64,000 nt of DNA from Pycnopodia helianthoides (Eukaryota; Echinodermata; Asteroidea; Forcipulatida; Asteriidae), in contig CM063261.1 of assembly GCA_032158295.1 (NCBI GenBank), forward strand, positions 3,534,001 through 3,598,000, read 5' to 3'. The position numbers were made by a program, and so were the translations under genes. How positions within the stretch are numbered: the first letter of the stretch is position 1; the number at the start of each line of letters is the position of its first letter. Under the pieces are notes generated by a model. It had not been told where the DNA came from. It made no database searches and worked only from the letters and a program-made list of their open reading frames with translations. Shown here piece after piece: positions 49,901 to 57,891 of this stretch.

Positions 49901-50192
49901 GTTCATGAGATCAAAGTTATGGTTCACGTAAAAATGTTAACATTTTGATAGTGTATTCACCTTTAGCTGGACAGTTCATATAAACAAAACTTGGATTTAT
50001 TGTAGAGTTTCACCCGAGATAAGTCTTTAATCCTGTGAGTTTGTTTTTTTCTTTGTTTTGTGTTCACAGAGCCTTTTGTCTATAGCCCGGGTGATGACCC
50101 AGTGTTGGCACCCCAACCCCGCTGCCCGCCTCACCATGCTTCGGGTCAAAAAGACACTGGTCAAAATGCAGGATGAGGATTTCAAGGTCTAA
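25359..50192 (+). CDS. BMPR1: BMP type I receptor (ALK3/6 class), nine exons, 5' end unresolved
   Basis: Seen: joined exons 25359-25506, 37511-37671, 43320-43434, 43967-44114, 44880-45072, 45863-46160, 48081-48256, 49228-49361 and 50070-50192 keep one frame (intron phases 2,1,2,0,1,2,1,0), have GT-AG borders, and encode about 497 residues ending at TAA 50190. Order: ten-cysteine ectodomain, one membrane helix, GS box ending LPLL, Ser/Thr kinase. Family knowledge: type I receptors bind BMP ligands at the plasma membrane, are phosphorylated on the GS box by type II receptors, and phosphorylate SMAD1/5. The ectodomain start [10 protein letters not shown], the L45 loop [11 protein letters not shown] and the QRTIAKQ segment match the BMPR1A/B class rather than ALK1/2 or TGFBR1/ALK4. 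Length is near human BMPR1B (502). Odd: three substitutions at catalytic motifs (see the kinase exons). The signal peptide is either on an unseen upstream exon or begins at ATG 25328. The class is very sure; one-to-one orthology is inferred. Confidence 0.95.
25624..25816 (+). mobile_element. MITE family I, copy I1 (TTAA, CCCTC ends)
   Basis: Starts TTAACCCTCCTACTCTCAG and ends cagcaagaGGGTTAA. CCCT...AGGG termini next to TTAA are the pattern of piggyBac-type elements. Lies about 120 bp inside the intron after the receptor ectodomain exon. Confidence 0.88.
25817..27000. other. Receptor intron DNA with fragments
   Basis: G run at 25847-25861. Reverse partial family B copy (B5) at about 26010-26167, right end ccttaccaatcctgtataacacc. 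Nothing else recognised. Confidence 0.5.
27001..27154 (+). repeat. Family H element, copy H2
   Basis: Reads gaaagggcaaggggaccgtg, gggcaccaccatgagga, ttctattgga, aaggggcaccgaggcaatga, then gggccttccct. Confidence 0.8.
27244..27446 (+). mobile_element. Element family J, copy J1
   Basis: Ends cagagctgccaactctccct and gttggcagctctgc are inverted. The interior has regular repeats of 'ctccctgattgtngtaca'. Further copies at 28548 and 48371. Confidence 0.85.
27447..28547. other. Receptor intron DNA, unassigned
   Basis: No repeat family or exon recognised. A/T-rich with short T runs. Confidence 0.4.
28548..28757 (+). mobile_element. Element family J, copy J2
   Basis: Same layout as J1: gcaaactctccctgatttct at the left, tcggtagctctgc at the right. 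Confidence 0.85.
29776..29938. mobile_element. Foldback element family U, copy U1
   Basis: Inverted ends ggcccttttcgaaacc and ggtttgaaaagggcc. The arms are built from GGGCTTCGGCTTG-type hexanucleotides. A second copy is at 56784. Confidence 0.85.
29939..31309. other. Receptor intron DNA, unassigned
   Basis: GA-rich tracts at 30690-30760. The segment at 30805-30935 resembles a reversed or rearranged H-type phrase (cccttggccttggtgccccc). No conserved exon. Confidence 0.35.
31310..31861 (+). mobile_element. MITE family B, copy B3, with X2 nested
   Basis: TTAA and aaggtgtt at the left; the copy resumes ttggtaaggatgaaaaacat after X2; right end ctaatcctgtattaataccttttaa. Shared core present (31700-31790). 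Confidence 0.88.
31331..31494. mobile_element. Foldback MITE family X, copy X2, inside B3
   Basis: Near-perfect inverted arms of about 41 bp, beginning tagatggattgcaatacgcg and ending with its inverse, ending ccatcta. Relative of X1 at 13092. Confidence 0.95.
31895..32128. mobile_element. Foldback element S with two CTCF-like motifs
   Basis: Arms agtcttggttccaagacgct...tgatgtagtcatgaaaacct and their inverse give a long hairpin. Each arm holds CGCCACTAGAGGGCGCT, at 31961-31977 on the + strand and at 32032-32048 on the - strand. A third arm fragment is at 32193-32246. Confidence 0.92.
32247..32992. other. Receptor intron DNA with small repeats
   Basis: A two-copy 32-bp tandem (gtaaaacttgagaaaaactt...) at 32679-32742, a G run at 32634-32647, and an imperfect hairpin of gtcccaact/agttgggac words at 32880-32935. 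Confidence 0.5.
32993..33280 (+). mobile_element. MITE family M, copy M1
   Basis: Left end tagacctttcttttgcaa; right end a diverged inverse (caatagaaaggttgat). The interior (gttttgccaaccaaggtt, gggaagccataa, gttggaaacaaagcaacca) matches M2 at 48673. Confidence 0.85.
33396..33410. promoter_or_regulatory. Perfect inverted AGGTCA pair with 3-bp spacer (ERE-type)
   Basis: AGGTCA-aga-TGACCT in the large receptor intron, followed at 33413-33421 by overlapping half-sites AGGTGACCT. Sequence match only; no evidence of use. Confidence 0.35.
34149..34597 (+). mobile_element. MITE family E, copy E1
   Basis: Left end TTAAAGGTAGGGTCATAC, right end a diverged inverse. The interior (tgaaagtttcagctgaatgc, catccacctttta, acgcatgaatcgtttctcag) matches E2 at 49433. 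Confidence 0.85.
34921..34951 (+). repeat. Uninterrupted run of 31 G
   Basis: Direct reading. It could form G-quadruplexes, and length errors in sequencing or assembly are likely here. Confidence 0.97.
35855..36120 (-). mobile_element. MITE family B, reverse partial copy B4
   Basis: Right end ttaccaatcctgtttaaacacct; interior ttcagcatgtaaatacattg and aaaatcagctgttg. Its middle carries a T9-G9 homopolymer junction (35950-35968). Confidence 0.8.
36302..36893 (+). repeat. Three tandem copies of a ~170-215 bp unit
   Basis: Each unit reads gaagttat..gatgttgta, gatgattgtagtccatcact, agaatatttaaag, tgcagctc, ctataatgaaattgaagttg, and tattctactgaaatt. Units start at about 36302, 36473 and 36688. 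The first is the most diverged. Confidence 0.88.
37280..37415 (+). pseudogene. Relic duplicate of the start of receptor exon 37511
   Basis: From 37359 the relic reads gtttcaggtcacattggtg, then ccttcctgccccagggagat. The real acceptor and exon start read gtttcaggtcgcacggttg, then tcttccgccccaggaagat. The intron part before it (tgttattcccttttt...attttgtt) is also repeated. The relic frame meets a stop within about 30 codons and has no donor. Confidence 0.72.
37511..37671 (+). CDS. BMPR1: BMP type I receptor exon: second half of ectodomain
   Basis: Encodes [17 protein letters not shown], then [11 protein letters not shown] and LRPTLPP, which is the Cys-rich C-terminal half of the BMPR1 ectodomain. 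The CC pair, the final CN and the L-x-PTLPP linker are class hallmarks. The acceptor is tttcag (37510) and the donor is gtgagc (37672). A degenerate copy of this exon's start lies 146 bp upstream (37365). Confidence 0.95.
37831..38036. mobile_element. MITE family F, copy F3
   Basis: gggcccaatttaataaagct at the left, agctctatgaaattgggcct at the right. Lies about 160 bp after a receptor exon. Confidence 0.92.
38037..39754. other. Receptor intron DNA, mostly unassigned
   Basis: A partial family L copy at 38130-38215 (agggcttgaaatttacaccg, ggcccgaggccagtg). A and T runs at 38707-38720 and 39060-39070. No exon. Confidence 0.45.
39755..40119 (+). repeat. Heptamer array (TACCTTG)n in two blocks
   Basis: Blocks 39755-39832 and 39896-40119, together about 35 units, interrupted by a non-repetitive piece of about 60 bp. 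Some units gain or lose a base (tacctttg). Open frames on both strands are artefacts of the 7-bp period. Confidence 0.95.
40757..41116 (+). mobile_element. MITE family C, copy C3
   Basis: Left terminus replaced (gggcccaatttc instead of the aaaggcactggacac end). The rest matches C2 and C4 through accaaaggtgtccagtgtct and a TTAA at 41113. Confidence 0.9.
41675..41828 (+). repeat. Family H element, copy H3
   Basis: aggcctggaattttag to ttctaggcct; interior gggcaaggccattttcattt. Confidence 0.85.
42222..42236 (+). repeat. (CT)n microsatellite
   Basis: About seven CT units; short. Confidence 0.9.
42830..42983 (+). repeat. Family H element, copy H4
   Basis: ggcctggaattttat to aattccaggcctgg, with a 10-base G run just after. 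Confidence 0.85.
43320..43434 (+). CDS. BMPR1: BMP type I receptor exon: juxtamembrane and transmembrane helix
   Basis: Starts with an acidic stretch ([11 protein letters not shown]), then a hydrophobic helix of about 23 residues from IVLLVSV to TFLYI, followed by R. This is the single-pass membrane segment, with the positive-inside residues (RLKKRE) on the next exon. Acceptor atgcag 43319 follows a long T tract; donor is gtcagt. Phases 1 in and 2 out match both neighbours. Confidence 0.93.
43495..43577 (+). mobile_element. tRNA-like head of the SINE (truncated)
   Basis: gtcgtggccgagcggtt contains a good A box (TGGCCGAGCGG), and gggttcgaatcccggtcgtg contains the B box. The body is missing. 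Lies 60 bp into the intron after the transmembrane exon. Confidence 0.75.
43967..44114 (+). CDS. BMPR1: BMP type I receptor exon: juxtamembrane cytoplasmic region and GS box
   Basis: A basic stretch [11 protein letters not shown] is followed by [11 protein letters not shown] and the glycine-serine box [13 protein letters not shown]. In this family the serines are phosphorylated by the type II receptor, and LP is the FKBP12 contact that keeps the kinase quiet. The box has four alternating serines, preceded by G-R-V where BMPR1A has Q-S and TGFBR1 has T-T. Donor gtaagt 44115, phase 0. Confidence 0.94.
44880..45072 (+). CDS. BMPR1: BMP type I receptor exon: kinase N-lobe
   Basis: Begins VQRTIAKQ right after the GS box, as in all type I receptors. 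It then has the glycine-rich loop GQGRFGEV, the ATP-anchoring lysine in VAVK (codon 44985-44987), and helix C with the partner glutamate in [11 protein letters not shown]. These N-lobe residues are all intact. The donor is read as G|gtaagc at 45073, which gives ILG-F across the junction. Confidence 0.95.
45202..45539 (+). mobile_element. Element family L, copy L3
   Basis: Inverted ends gcagggctcaaattt and aaattcgagccctgc. Interior phrases as in L1. Confidence 0.8.
45863..46160 (+). CDS. BMPR1: BMP type I receptor exon: L45 loop, catalytic loop and start of activation segment
   Basis: Encodes the L45 loop [11 protein letters not shown] (45871 on), which sets SMAD choice and is of the BMP/SMAD1/5 type. 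[11 protein letters not shown] follows, then the catalytic and metal loops. Odd: the catalytic loop reads HRDINSRN (46072-46095), with Asn at 46084-46086 where family members have Lys (HRDLKSKN or HRDIKSKN). The metal-binding motif reads GDMSLA, with D-M-S at 46132-46140 instead of D-L-G. Both aspartates and the loop Asn remain. The reading is unambiguous at the nucleotide level, with no frameshift nearby. Confidence 0.95.
46441..46905 (-). mobile_element. Reversed SINE with MITE F4 nested
   Basis: Body tgtcttgctcaaggacacaa then gtgtcaagacc. After F4 it resumes acccacactctgctgatcag and ends in the tRNA-like head (gccacgacacacc). The A/B box region is inverted relative to the gene. Confidence 0.75.
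46661..46831. mobile_element. MITE family F, copy F4, inside the SINE
   Basis: ggcccaatttcatttcagct and agctctatgaaattgggc. Splits the SINE B-box region. Confidence 0.9.
47712..48057. mobile_element. Repeat Q, copy Q2, abutting a receptor exon
   Basis: Matches Q1 from gtctcctgacggtgactaga through tgatacctcaccatgcaatg. Ends about 24 bp before the exon at 48081. Confidence 0.88.
48081..48256 (+). CDS. BMPR1: BMP type I receptor exon: activation segment and APE helix
   Basis: Encodes SESNEVDLP, then [14 protein letters not shown] and [17 protein letters not shown]. The APE motif and the helix-F aspartate (ADVYSFG) are intact. The P+1 loop reads G-N-R-R-Y-M (Asn codon 48124-48126) where family members have G-T-K/R-R-Y-M. 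The acceptor ttttacag lies only about 24 bp after the edge of a repeat (Q2), so the branch point probably lies at the repeat border. Donor gttggt 48257, phase 1, is a weak match to consensus. Confidence 0.94.
48371..48561 (+). mobile_element. Element family J, copy J3
   Basis: atgccaactctccctgattc to atgtaggcagct. Begins about 115 bp after the exon at 48256. Confidence 0.85.
48673..48981 (+). mobile_element. MITE family M, copy M2
   Basis: Inverted ends tagacctttcttttg and caaaagaaaggtcta; interior matches M1. Confidence 0.9.
49228..49361 (+). CDS. BMPR1: BMP type I receptor exon: kinase C-lobe
   Basis: Encodes [14 protein letters not shown], then [23 protein letters not shown] and SGDD. 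It matches the BMPR1 C-lobe, whose equivalents are GIVEEYQLPYY and RPIVSNRW. The acceptor is catcag; the donor gtaagt 49362 is at phase 0. Confidence 0.95.
49433..49893 (+). mobile_element. MITE family E, copy E2
   Basis: ggtaggggtcgtggattg at the left, caatctatgaccctaccttta at the right. Interior as in E1. Confidence 0.88.
50070..50192 (+). CDS. BMPR1: BMP type I receptor last coding exon: kinase end and stop
   Basis: Encodes [20 protein letters not shown], then [13 protein letters not shown] and a short tail ending FKV, then TAA at 50190-50192. The CWxxNPxxRLT motif with its conserved Arg is the end of the kinase fold. The tail is very short, as in vertebrate BMPR1A/B (ends DVKI). Confidence 0.95.
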   Translation, partial: SLLSIARVMTQCWHPNPAARLTMLRVKKTLVKMQDEDFKV

Positions 50193-50455
50193 TATAATGT
50201 AATATATACGTCTAAATTAACCCCCTTTCCCCTTCCCCTTCCCCTCCCCCTCCCCTCCTCTAACCATTCCCTTCACCCTTCCATTGAGATGGTAGTTAGG
50301 CTGCCCGCCATTTTTGATAAGCTGGCCCACTACTCATGAACAAACTAACCTTTATCGAAAGCTGGTTATTTTCCGCTGCAAAAATCGGAGATCGGTTTTT
50401 CTATTAACGATTATGAATTAATGTTGATTCTGTTTGCTCTTTTGAGGGGATGCAT

Positions 50456-50603
50456 AGCTCACTGAGTGAGTTCAGAGTTAGGCTTCACTCAACTGAGTGA
50501 GTTCAGGATCACACTTCACTCACTGAGTGAGTTCAGGATCACACTTCACTCACTGAGTGAGTTCAGGATCACCCTTCACTCACTCAGTGAGTTCAGGATC
50601 AAA
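50456..50603 (+). repeat. Minisatellite, ~30-bp unit, about 5 copies
   Basis: Unit actgagtgagttcaggatca then cacttcactc. The unit is itself rich in inverted cactca/tgagtg words, so each copy can fold. Confidence 0.93.
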
Positions 50604-50761
50604 CTACTCGAACCTTGTCAGTGAATACTGGTGGGTGACCTGACTAGACCAATTTCAGTAGTGTTGCTTCATTCGTGACTTTATTCTAAACTAGAAGTTT
50701 TGGTTACCAGACATTGTGTTAACCATGATTTACCCAGAAAAGGTGTTTATTTGTCTGGCAG

Positions 50762-50993
50762 TTAAAACCCTCCTACTCTCAGTGACTCTTGGCAACATTT
50801 TCCAGTGAGTTGACCAACCATTTGAAACCATTCGACTGCCAAGGCTGTGTACGGTGGCACAACTGTGCACAGAACTAACTGTGTACTGTGTACATGCATT
50901 CCCTCATGGTATCACATTGCAGGCTGGCATAGTTTATCTATCATTCAAAACCACAGTGAATGGTATTGAATGGTCAGACAGCAAGAGGGTTAA
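50762..50993 (+). mobile_element. MITE family I, copy I2
   Basis: TTAAaACCCTCCTACTCTCAG to agcaagagGGTTAA. Lies in the probable 3' UTR or flank of the receptor gene. Confidence 0.9.
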
Positions 50994-53900
50994 TTTTCAT
51001 TAGTATGGGTCACAAATGTAGAATCACTGCTGAAACACTTTCACCCCTCAACCCCAATTAAGACTCACTTTTATGCAGTGTGTGGGTCAAATGTTCAATC
51101 CTGTTGTTTGTAAGGAGAAAGTCAAAGCCACTCTTTGCTTTTTCAAAATGTCCAGATCTCAAAGTCGATTTTTTTTCCCTCCCTCTTTTACTTTACGGAA
51201 ACGGGTACTTCGTATTTTTGTGTCACATGAAGATTTCTTTCTGTCGTGGTGAGACTTTTTGGTCGGTAGAATTTCCAATCCTCCTTGGTCAATATCCAAG
51301 CGAAGCTGCAGTAATGTTTCACGAATATTGGTTATTATCAGTATTCATGAAATGAATAACAAGGTCGCTGGGACTGGCCAAATCATTTCTATATAACAGG
51401 GGTGTTGTTGCAAGAGGGCAGCAAAACACAAAAAACCACAAAGCAGAAATTGAGAGTCAGGACTTCAGACTTTCCTCTGAATAAGCACAACCTGTTTATA
51501 GTGGTGCTCTTTTTCTACGGAGAGTTGACTGTAGTTGTTTCAGGAGCTGCTGCTGCTGCTGTTGTAAAAGTCAACGACTGTTTCGTGAGCTACTCTTTTG
51601 ATCAACTGGTTTACTTTAACCCACATGCTGCATCCGTATGTAGATATAAATAGGAATGTTTTTTCTGTTTCAGCTGCTCATGAAACGGCATTCTATCGAC
51701 TGCTTTCATGTTTTTATGAATATGCACCTTAAATACTCAAATATTCAAAAACCCCCGCAACTGAAACTGTTATCCTGGAATGCACTTTCAGTGATCTGAA
51801 ATAAATTTACAAAAAAACAACAACTGACATCTTGTATTATTATTATTATTATTATTTTTTCTATGAAAATGTATTAGTAGGATTTGAAAACTTTATTGAA
51901 AATGTATTGTTATTACACCAAAGTATCTAGTCACCAAAAACAGCTTTCACAGAAATAGTTTCATTCATCCATTCAAAGTATTGGTTCGAACTTGATTGCA
52001 AATAATCCCCCCTCCCCCCAAAAAACAAAATAATAATAAATAATAAATAAATAATAAATAATAATAAATAAATTAAATTAATAATAATAAAAATAAATAA
52101 TTGAAATAATAATAATAATTGTATTAAGCAACAAAACAAATTAAAAATAAAGAATAAAATAATTAAACAAATATAAATAAATATATAAAGTTACCAAGAA
52201 CAATGCTACATCTTCCCTGACAGCACAAAGTTCAACCTTTGCTTAGTTTCGTTCCCCGAGTCATCGTTAAAACTAGAAGCATAAAATATTCATTTTATCC
52301 ACAATTTTGGCATAAAATAAAGGGGGAAACATCAACAACAAATCATCTCAATCCTGTAAAGAAAGTTATTTATTTTATCATCTGCATTTTTTTGAAAACA
52401 TAAAGTCACCACGTTATATTTTTTACCTTCACCAACCTACCCCCCCTGAAATGTCTCCGTTCTTTTATGGAGAGCTGAGGAGCGCGGCCCAATTTCATGG
52501 CTCTGCTTCCCGCCGAAATCTGCACTCGCAATCACCATTCAAGTTGCTTTAACGGGGCAGGCGCTGAATTTCTGCGCTAGCGAAGAATGCCGTGTAACGT
52601 GGAGTACGTCCGCACACAATCAAAAAAAATCCCTGCTAACCTGTGAAATACGCTTGACGTAAGCGCCCACTTCCCGTAAGCGCGATTCTTTGCTTACGGT
52701 AAGCGGAGCCTCGAAACTGGGCCCACATCGGCCAAGCTTATTTTGATGAGATTTCCGGTCCCCAGTGTCTGTTCATTTGTCGTGGTCTAACTTTTTACTT
52801 GGGCCAACATCTTCATACAGTACTGTAGATGTACTCCATTAATGAATGCTGCAGGCTCAGTTTGCACTCCTCTGTTCCCTATGGACTAGATTTTTGTGAT
52901 CAGAAAAGTTTTCCTGACATACCAATAGTTTCCGGTTCTTGCTTCCAAGTGTCACTGCCAAGTTGTATACGGATACAACCTCGTTCCCAGTAGTGTACTT
53001 TACTTGCCTTGCTTGATCCTAACCCCTGGAAGTGTGACTTTGGAAATATCCAAATATATCAGATATTTTAATAAGTCTTGTGGTTGATCCAACGTATGCG
53101 CGCGCTCAAAATGGTCGCAGCCTCCCCAAAAAGCATCAAGCCATAAAGCAACTGGTGTTACTGGTCCCCTGCTATTCTTGTCGATCCTGTGGCATGTCTA
53201 TCTGTATGCAATTCAGGGTGACCGTGTAAAAACATTGAAGTGGATTGCGTTAAAATACTTGCATTTGGACACGCACGTACTAAACGCCCTATAAGCGTCC
53301 TGCACGCGCTCAAAGGTTGTTACCAAGCTTGCGCGCAGAGCAGTCATGTTTTTGTAGCCAATCAGCGTTGTTTATCAGTGCTTCCCTTCCAGGGGTTAGT
53401 GACGAGAGGTGGGGTGTGACAGACGACGCACTGCCTATGGTAACCAGACTGGCCTGATTTCTTATTATACAGCTTTCATGTTACTTTCAGGCCCATGCGC
53501 CACTGGGTGTTAACTTGAGGAATGTTAGACTGGTTTCTGCTCATTAAGAACCATTACTGTTCAGCTGAAATACATCTTTTTGAACGGTCTGTTGCCAGAC
53601 CATGTATTCGAAAGAAGAAAAACCCATGTGTTCTGTAAATAAATGAAAACCTCAATATTTTATTATTTAGATGATCAATTGTAAAAAAACTTGCAACTAT
53701 ACCCTTTTTGGTTCTGGAAATACTAATCAGAAACTTTCTTCCATGGCAATATCAAAAACAGAGACTCAAACCAAACATTTAGTCAGCAGTAAAGTAGTGG
53801 TTACTTTTGTTTGAATTTAAACATTGAAATACAGGGAATATGTCCACTGTTTGATTGCATTATAGCAAAACGATTTGATCGCAGCAACAAAAACACACTA

Positions 53901-54626
53901 AAGATCTACACCCCACAGTCACACCAAAACAGACCAAAACAAATAGCATTTAACACAAATTAATAATCTGTACATTGAATAATAAATTATTTCACACCTA
54001 AAACCAATTAAAGTAAAAAACAAAATTGTAAATCTGTTGAAAAAAAACACCCAGATTCTCTCGTGTAGAAAGAATCCCCGTGCCATTGCTAGCGTCTTGT
54101 GTGAAACATTTTTCTACCTTTGAACAACTGTGCCAAAATGGGAAAGTTTACCCCCCATTGTTTATACCTGATGCCTGAAGAAATGTACAATTCCTTAAAC
54201 TTAGACTCTCAAAGTATCCAGTTTTGAGTTTGTCAGAAATGAATAATTCACCCTGTTGGTTCACTGTTGTGATTGCATTTCGTTTTGTTAGTGGAAAAAC
54301 ATTGTACCTCCTGAAATTGCACTTGCTTGAAACTGTCAAAGCGTCGTTTCTCGCTTAGAATAGCCCGGATGTACACACAAAAGGAGTACGCGCAGAGATA
54401 CAACAAATTTTGCACTGACGCGATTTGATGTTACTCCATTATGTGATTAACCAATCGGGTTGATCCATCTATCAAATGTTTTAGATTTTGTTATGAAAGA
54501 CACCTTGTGATTGGTTTATTACTCAGTAATCAACTACATGGAAATGGTATTTCTATGTCACTGGTAGGTCGATTGGGCCTACTTAGCAGAAATATTGATT
54601 TGCTAAGCAGAACATCATTGACACCA
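50994..54626. other. Intergenic DNA
   Basis: (ATT)n at 51836-51857 and an A/T-only stretch at 52030-52190. Inverted F-like ends at 52487-52726 (ggcccaatttcatggctctg and cgaaactgggccc). A CG-rich pocket at 53090-53345. No gene recognised. Confidence 0.45.
51800..51805 (+). terminator. Candidate polyadenylation signal AATAAA
   Basis: First AATAAA noticed downstream of the receptor stop, about 1.6 kb away and followed by A-rich then T-rich sequence. The hexamer is common by chance in this A/T-rich DNA. Confidence 0.25.
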
Positions 54627-54795
54627 GCCGTCGATTTCACCAAACTCTTCCTAACTTAGGATTAATCTCAGGACTTAGGAAAAGTTAAGTTCTGTATCCA
54701 TAGACGTTAGGACGCATTGAACCCATCCTAAGTTAGGACGAGTTACTCATTCTAACTCGAGATAGGATTAATCCTAGCGCTTCGTGAAATCGGCT
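54627..54795. mobile_element. Small foldback element, family Z
   Basis: Ends cgatttcaccaaactcttcc and gcgcttcgtgaaatcg, with inner cctaacttaggattaatct against gataggattaatccta. Confidence 0.75.
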
Positions 54796-55750
54796 GCAGG
54801 GTCGATCCCTTTACGTACGTCACAATATAGTTTGGGTTGGCAAACTGGTTTCCATGCTAAGAAAAAATTAGTGTGCTTAGCATTCTTACAATAATTAAGT
54901 TAAACTCCCTTCAAGCCAGATAAAGTATGTGTATGTGATAATATTACTTTGTATTGTTTTTAAAATGTTTTATTTACTTAAACATGTTTTGTAAATAGTA
55001 GTCACAGTTGACATAGCGCTGTGCCAATTTTTTTTTATTTTTATCTTTTTTTTTTTATACAAACCAATATAGATCTGTACAGGTGTTTTCCCCCGTTATA
55101 AAACTTGACTAATTTATTTCCGAGAACAGAAATGACCTATATGCACCAGTGATTTGATATTGTTTTTTCTATCTTTAAAAGTCCATCTCGTGTACAAATG
55201 TAAATGGATGAAGCGAAAAACAACAAATCTTTGTACTTCATTTTGAAGTGTGTTTTTGTATGTAAGAAGAAAAAAGAACTTGACTTAAGGGTATTTACCC
55301 CTTGTACAACGCACCTCCGCACGATGCGCCTCCACCATTTTGGGAGTCAATTTGCGTAGATTTTGACTCCGAAAAATGGCGGACAGGATCGGCGGGTGTA
55401 AGTGCACTGCCAATTTTGCAAGGGGTCAATAGTCAATAAAATATGGTTTGGGAACCTTTTTTCAAATTGAGGCTCTGGCATACTTGATGGTAGCCATTTT
55501 AAAATCTCAGTCTGTTTTAAAAGCATGTGACTTTAAAATGGCCACCACAGCCTCGGTTTCAAACAGGCCCAAATGTTCGCATTTTGTAGTGGTGTTTGAC
55601 AATACACTGCATGTGTAAGGGCAGCTGCTTTGTATAAGGTGGCTCAGAAAGGCCATTGACAATTCTTTTCCTAGTTGTCTTGTTCCGCTATTTTTAGATG
55701 AATTTTGTACTCGTTATTGTTTTCGGGTCGCTGTACTTCAACATACACCA

Positions 55751-55928
55751 GGGCCCACTTTCATATAGCTGCTTAAGCACAAAAAAAACGTGCTTACCAG
55801 AATGAGGTTACCAGCCAAACTCCCATGTCACGTGTACAATTTGTGACCGGTGTCCTGCTCATTCCTGCAGATCAGAAAATGTTTTGAGCAATATTTTCTG
55901 CTTAAGCAGCTCTATATGAAATGAGGCC
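55751..55928. mobile_element. MITE family F, copy F5
   Basis: gggcccactttcatatagct to agctctatatgaaatgaggcc. Confidence 0.9.
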
Positions 55929-56783
55929 ATTGGCCCAGACAATTCTGATTCGAAAAAAAATTCTTGACTTAAGTAATAAGTGGGGCACCAGTGATATGTC
56001 AACAGCAACGTGATGGCTTTTTGGCAGGTAATCTGTTTATTTATGCTAAGCAAGGTTTTTCAATGCTTGGGACATTTTTTGTTTGTTTGAAGGTTTCATG
56101 GAACTGGGTTGTGGAATGTTCCATGTGGGTAAACCATTTGACCACTTATCAATCTTTACTCCACTTTTGTGGTCAACTAACTAAATAAACATGTCAGAAG
56201 ATTTAACAAGTTTTTTCCCTTACAATTAGTTTTCCAGGGGGGAAAATATTAAATAGTAATTGTCAGGGGATGTTGAATGTCATTTTATAAGTTGAGACGT
56301 TTGCCGCAATTTCTAAATTACCATGGTAACAAAACCACCAAGGAAAACAGATAGTAATGCTGTACCAGGTGTGGGCTAGTCTTGATTCAAAACGTCTCTA
56401 ACAATTTATGGGTTTAGTGTTGGCATCCAATGTGCGTTTTTTTAAATACAAAATGCACTCGAACGGTCTTCTCTTGCCTTGTGAAAAGACTAGGCGTTTC
56501 ATCAGGCGTGTCCCTTTTCGTGCGATTTTTTTCGAGATTTCTTTGGTTTGTGCTTTCTCATTAGACAGTGCCATGGAAAAACTGAAAATCACCGTACAGA
56601 GGTTTATTTGTGAGGAAAAAACAATTCAGTTTTGATTGAAGACTATTTTTTTTTTTTTTTTTGCAAATCTGAAGCCTTTTAATATGCATAATGATGTTAA
56701 CGGTATAGTCTTGTGTCAATACGTGCGTGTGTGTTTTTGAATACACGTAAACCGGTTACAATTGTTTGACTGATGATCATTGG

Positions 56784-56933
56784 GGTCCTTTTCGAAACCA
56801 CATCTTGGGCTCAGGATTTCGCTTTGGCAGTTATTTAGAAAAAACATACGCTGTCCTTACAATGCTTTAGTCAGGTGGACGGACGGAGCCCCAGCTAAAG
56901 CCCCAAGCCCAGGCCATGGTTTCGAAAAAGGAC
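56784..56933. mobile_element. Foldback element family U, copy U2
   Basis: ggtccttttcgaaacc and ggtttcgaaaaaggacc enclose degenerate gggctt-type words. Confidence 0.85.
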
Positions 56934-56957
56934 CTAGGTAACCAAAAATAACGTTTG

Positions 56958-57360
56958 TTAAAGGCACTGGACACTATTGGTAATTACTCAAAATAATTGT
57001 TAGCATAAAAACTTACTTGGTAACGAGCAATGGAGAGCTGTTGATAGTATAAAACATTGTGAGAAACGGCTCCCTCTGAAGTAACGTAGTTTTTGAGAAA
57101 GAAGTAATTTCTCAGTAAAATATTTGAATCGATTTTTAGACCTCACGCGTGAGGTCTCGAAATCGAAATCATGCATCTGAAAGCACACAACTTTGTGTGA
57201 CAACATGGACAAGGGTGTTTCTTCTTCCATTATTATCTCGCAACTTCAACGACCAATTGAGTTCAAATTTTCACAGGTTTGTTATTTTGTGCATATGTTG
57301 AGATACACCAAGTGAGAAGACTGGTCTTTGACAATTACCAAAGGTGTCCAGTGTCTTTAA
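56958..57360 (+). mobile_element. MITE family C, copy C4
   Basis: TTAA at both edges, ends AGGCACTGGACACTATTGGT and accaaaggtgtccagtgtct. Confidence 0.95.
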
Positions 57361-57891
57361 ACAACACCTTAGTCACAATTTGATTTCCAACAAAGTGTTG
57401 GAAGAGAAAAGCATTTCTTGCTTCAGAATGCAAAAAAGTCCACATTAAGGCTGCAACACTGCAGTTACTTTTATTTACCTGTTGGGTCAGATTTTTTTTC
57501 TGGGAAAAGAATTTATGCCGATTATTTTGTTACCGTCTTTACTGTCTGTCACAATTTGTAACCCAATCTTTTATTTATTTTAGTTTTTGATGTGAGCATG
57601 TGTAGAGAGATGTTAGATTATTTTATAGCCAACAAAACAATATCGAAGAAGAAAATTCAGACAAGGAGAAGGTATGCTTGTTCATGTGAAGAAGAAATTC
57701 AAATGGTGTATTGAATAACTCTTGTAAATAAACTTATCAACTACTTAAAAAAAACGTAGACTCTAGGCTGAAAATTTTAAAAAACAGTAACTACCTTTTG
57801 TTAATAATAACAATGTTTTCAATAAAAAAAAATGTGTAAATAGTTCTGCGAATAATATAGTGTGTCTGTGTTTGCTTTATTATTCCTGTTT

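Larger units (their letters stand above)
50193..51830 (+). other. Probable 3' UTR and 3' flank of the BMP type I receptor gene
   Basis: No coding exon follows the stop. The stretch holds a C-rich tract (50220-50260), a minisatellite (50456-50603), MITE I2 (50762-50993) and A/T-rich sequence. An AATAAA at 51800-51805 could be a cleavage signal. Others at 53638 and 57727 are possible, so the transcript end is uncertain. Confidence 0.4.

Noticed and set aside
50456..50603. CRISPR-like array
   Set aside because: No unique spacers; simple tandem repeat in animal DNA.
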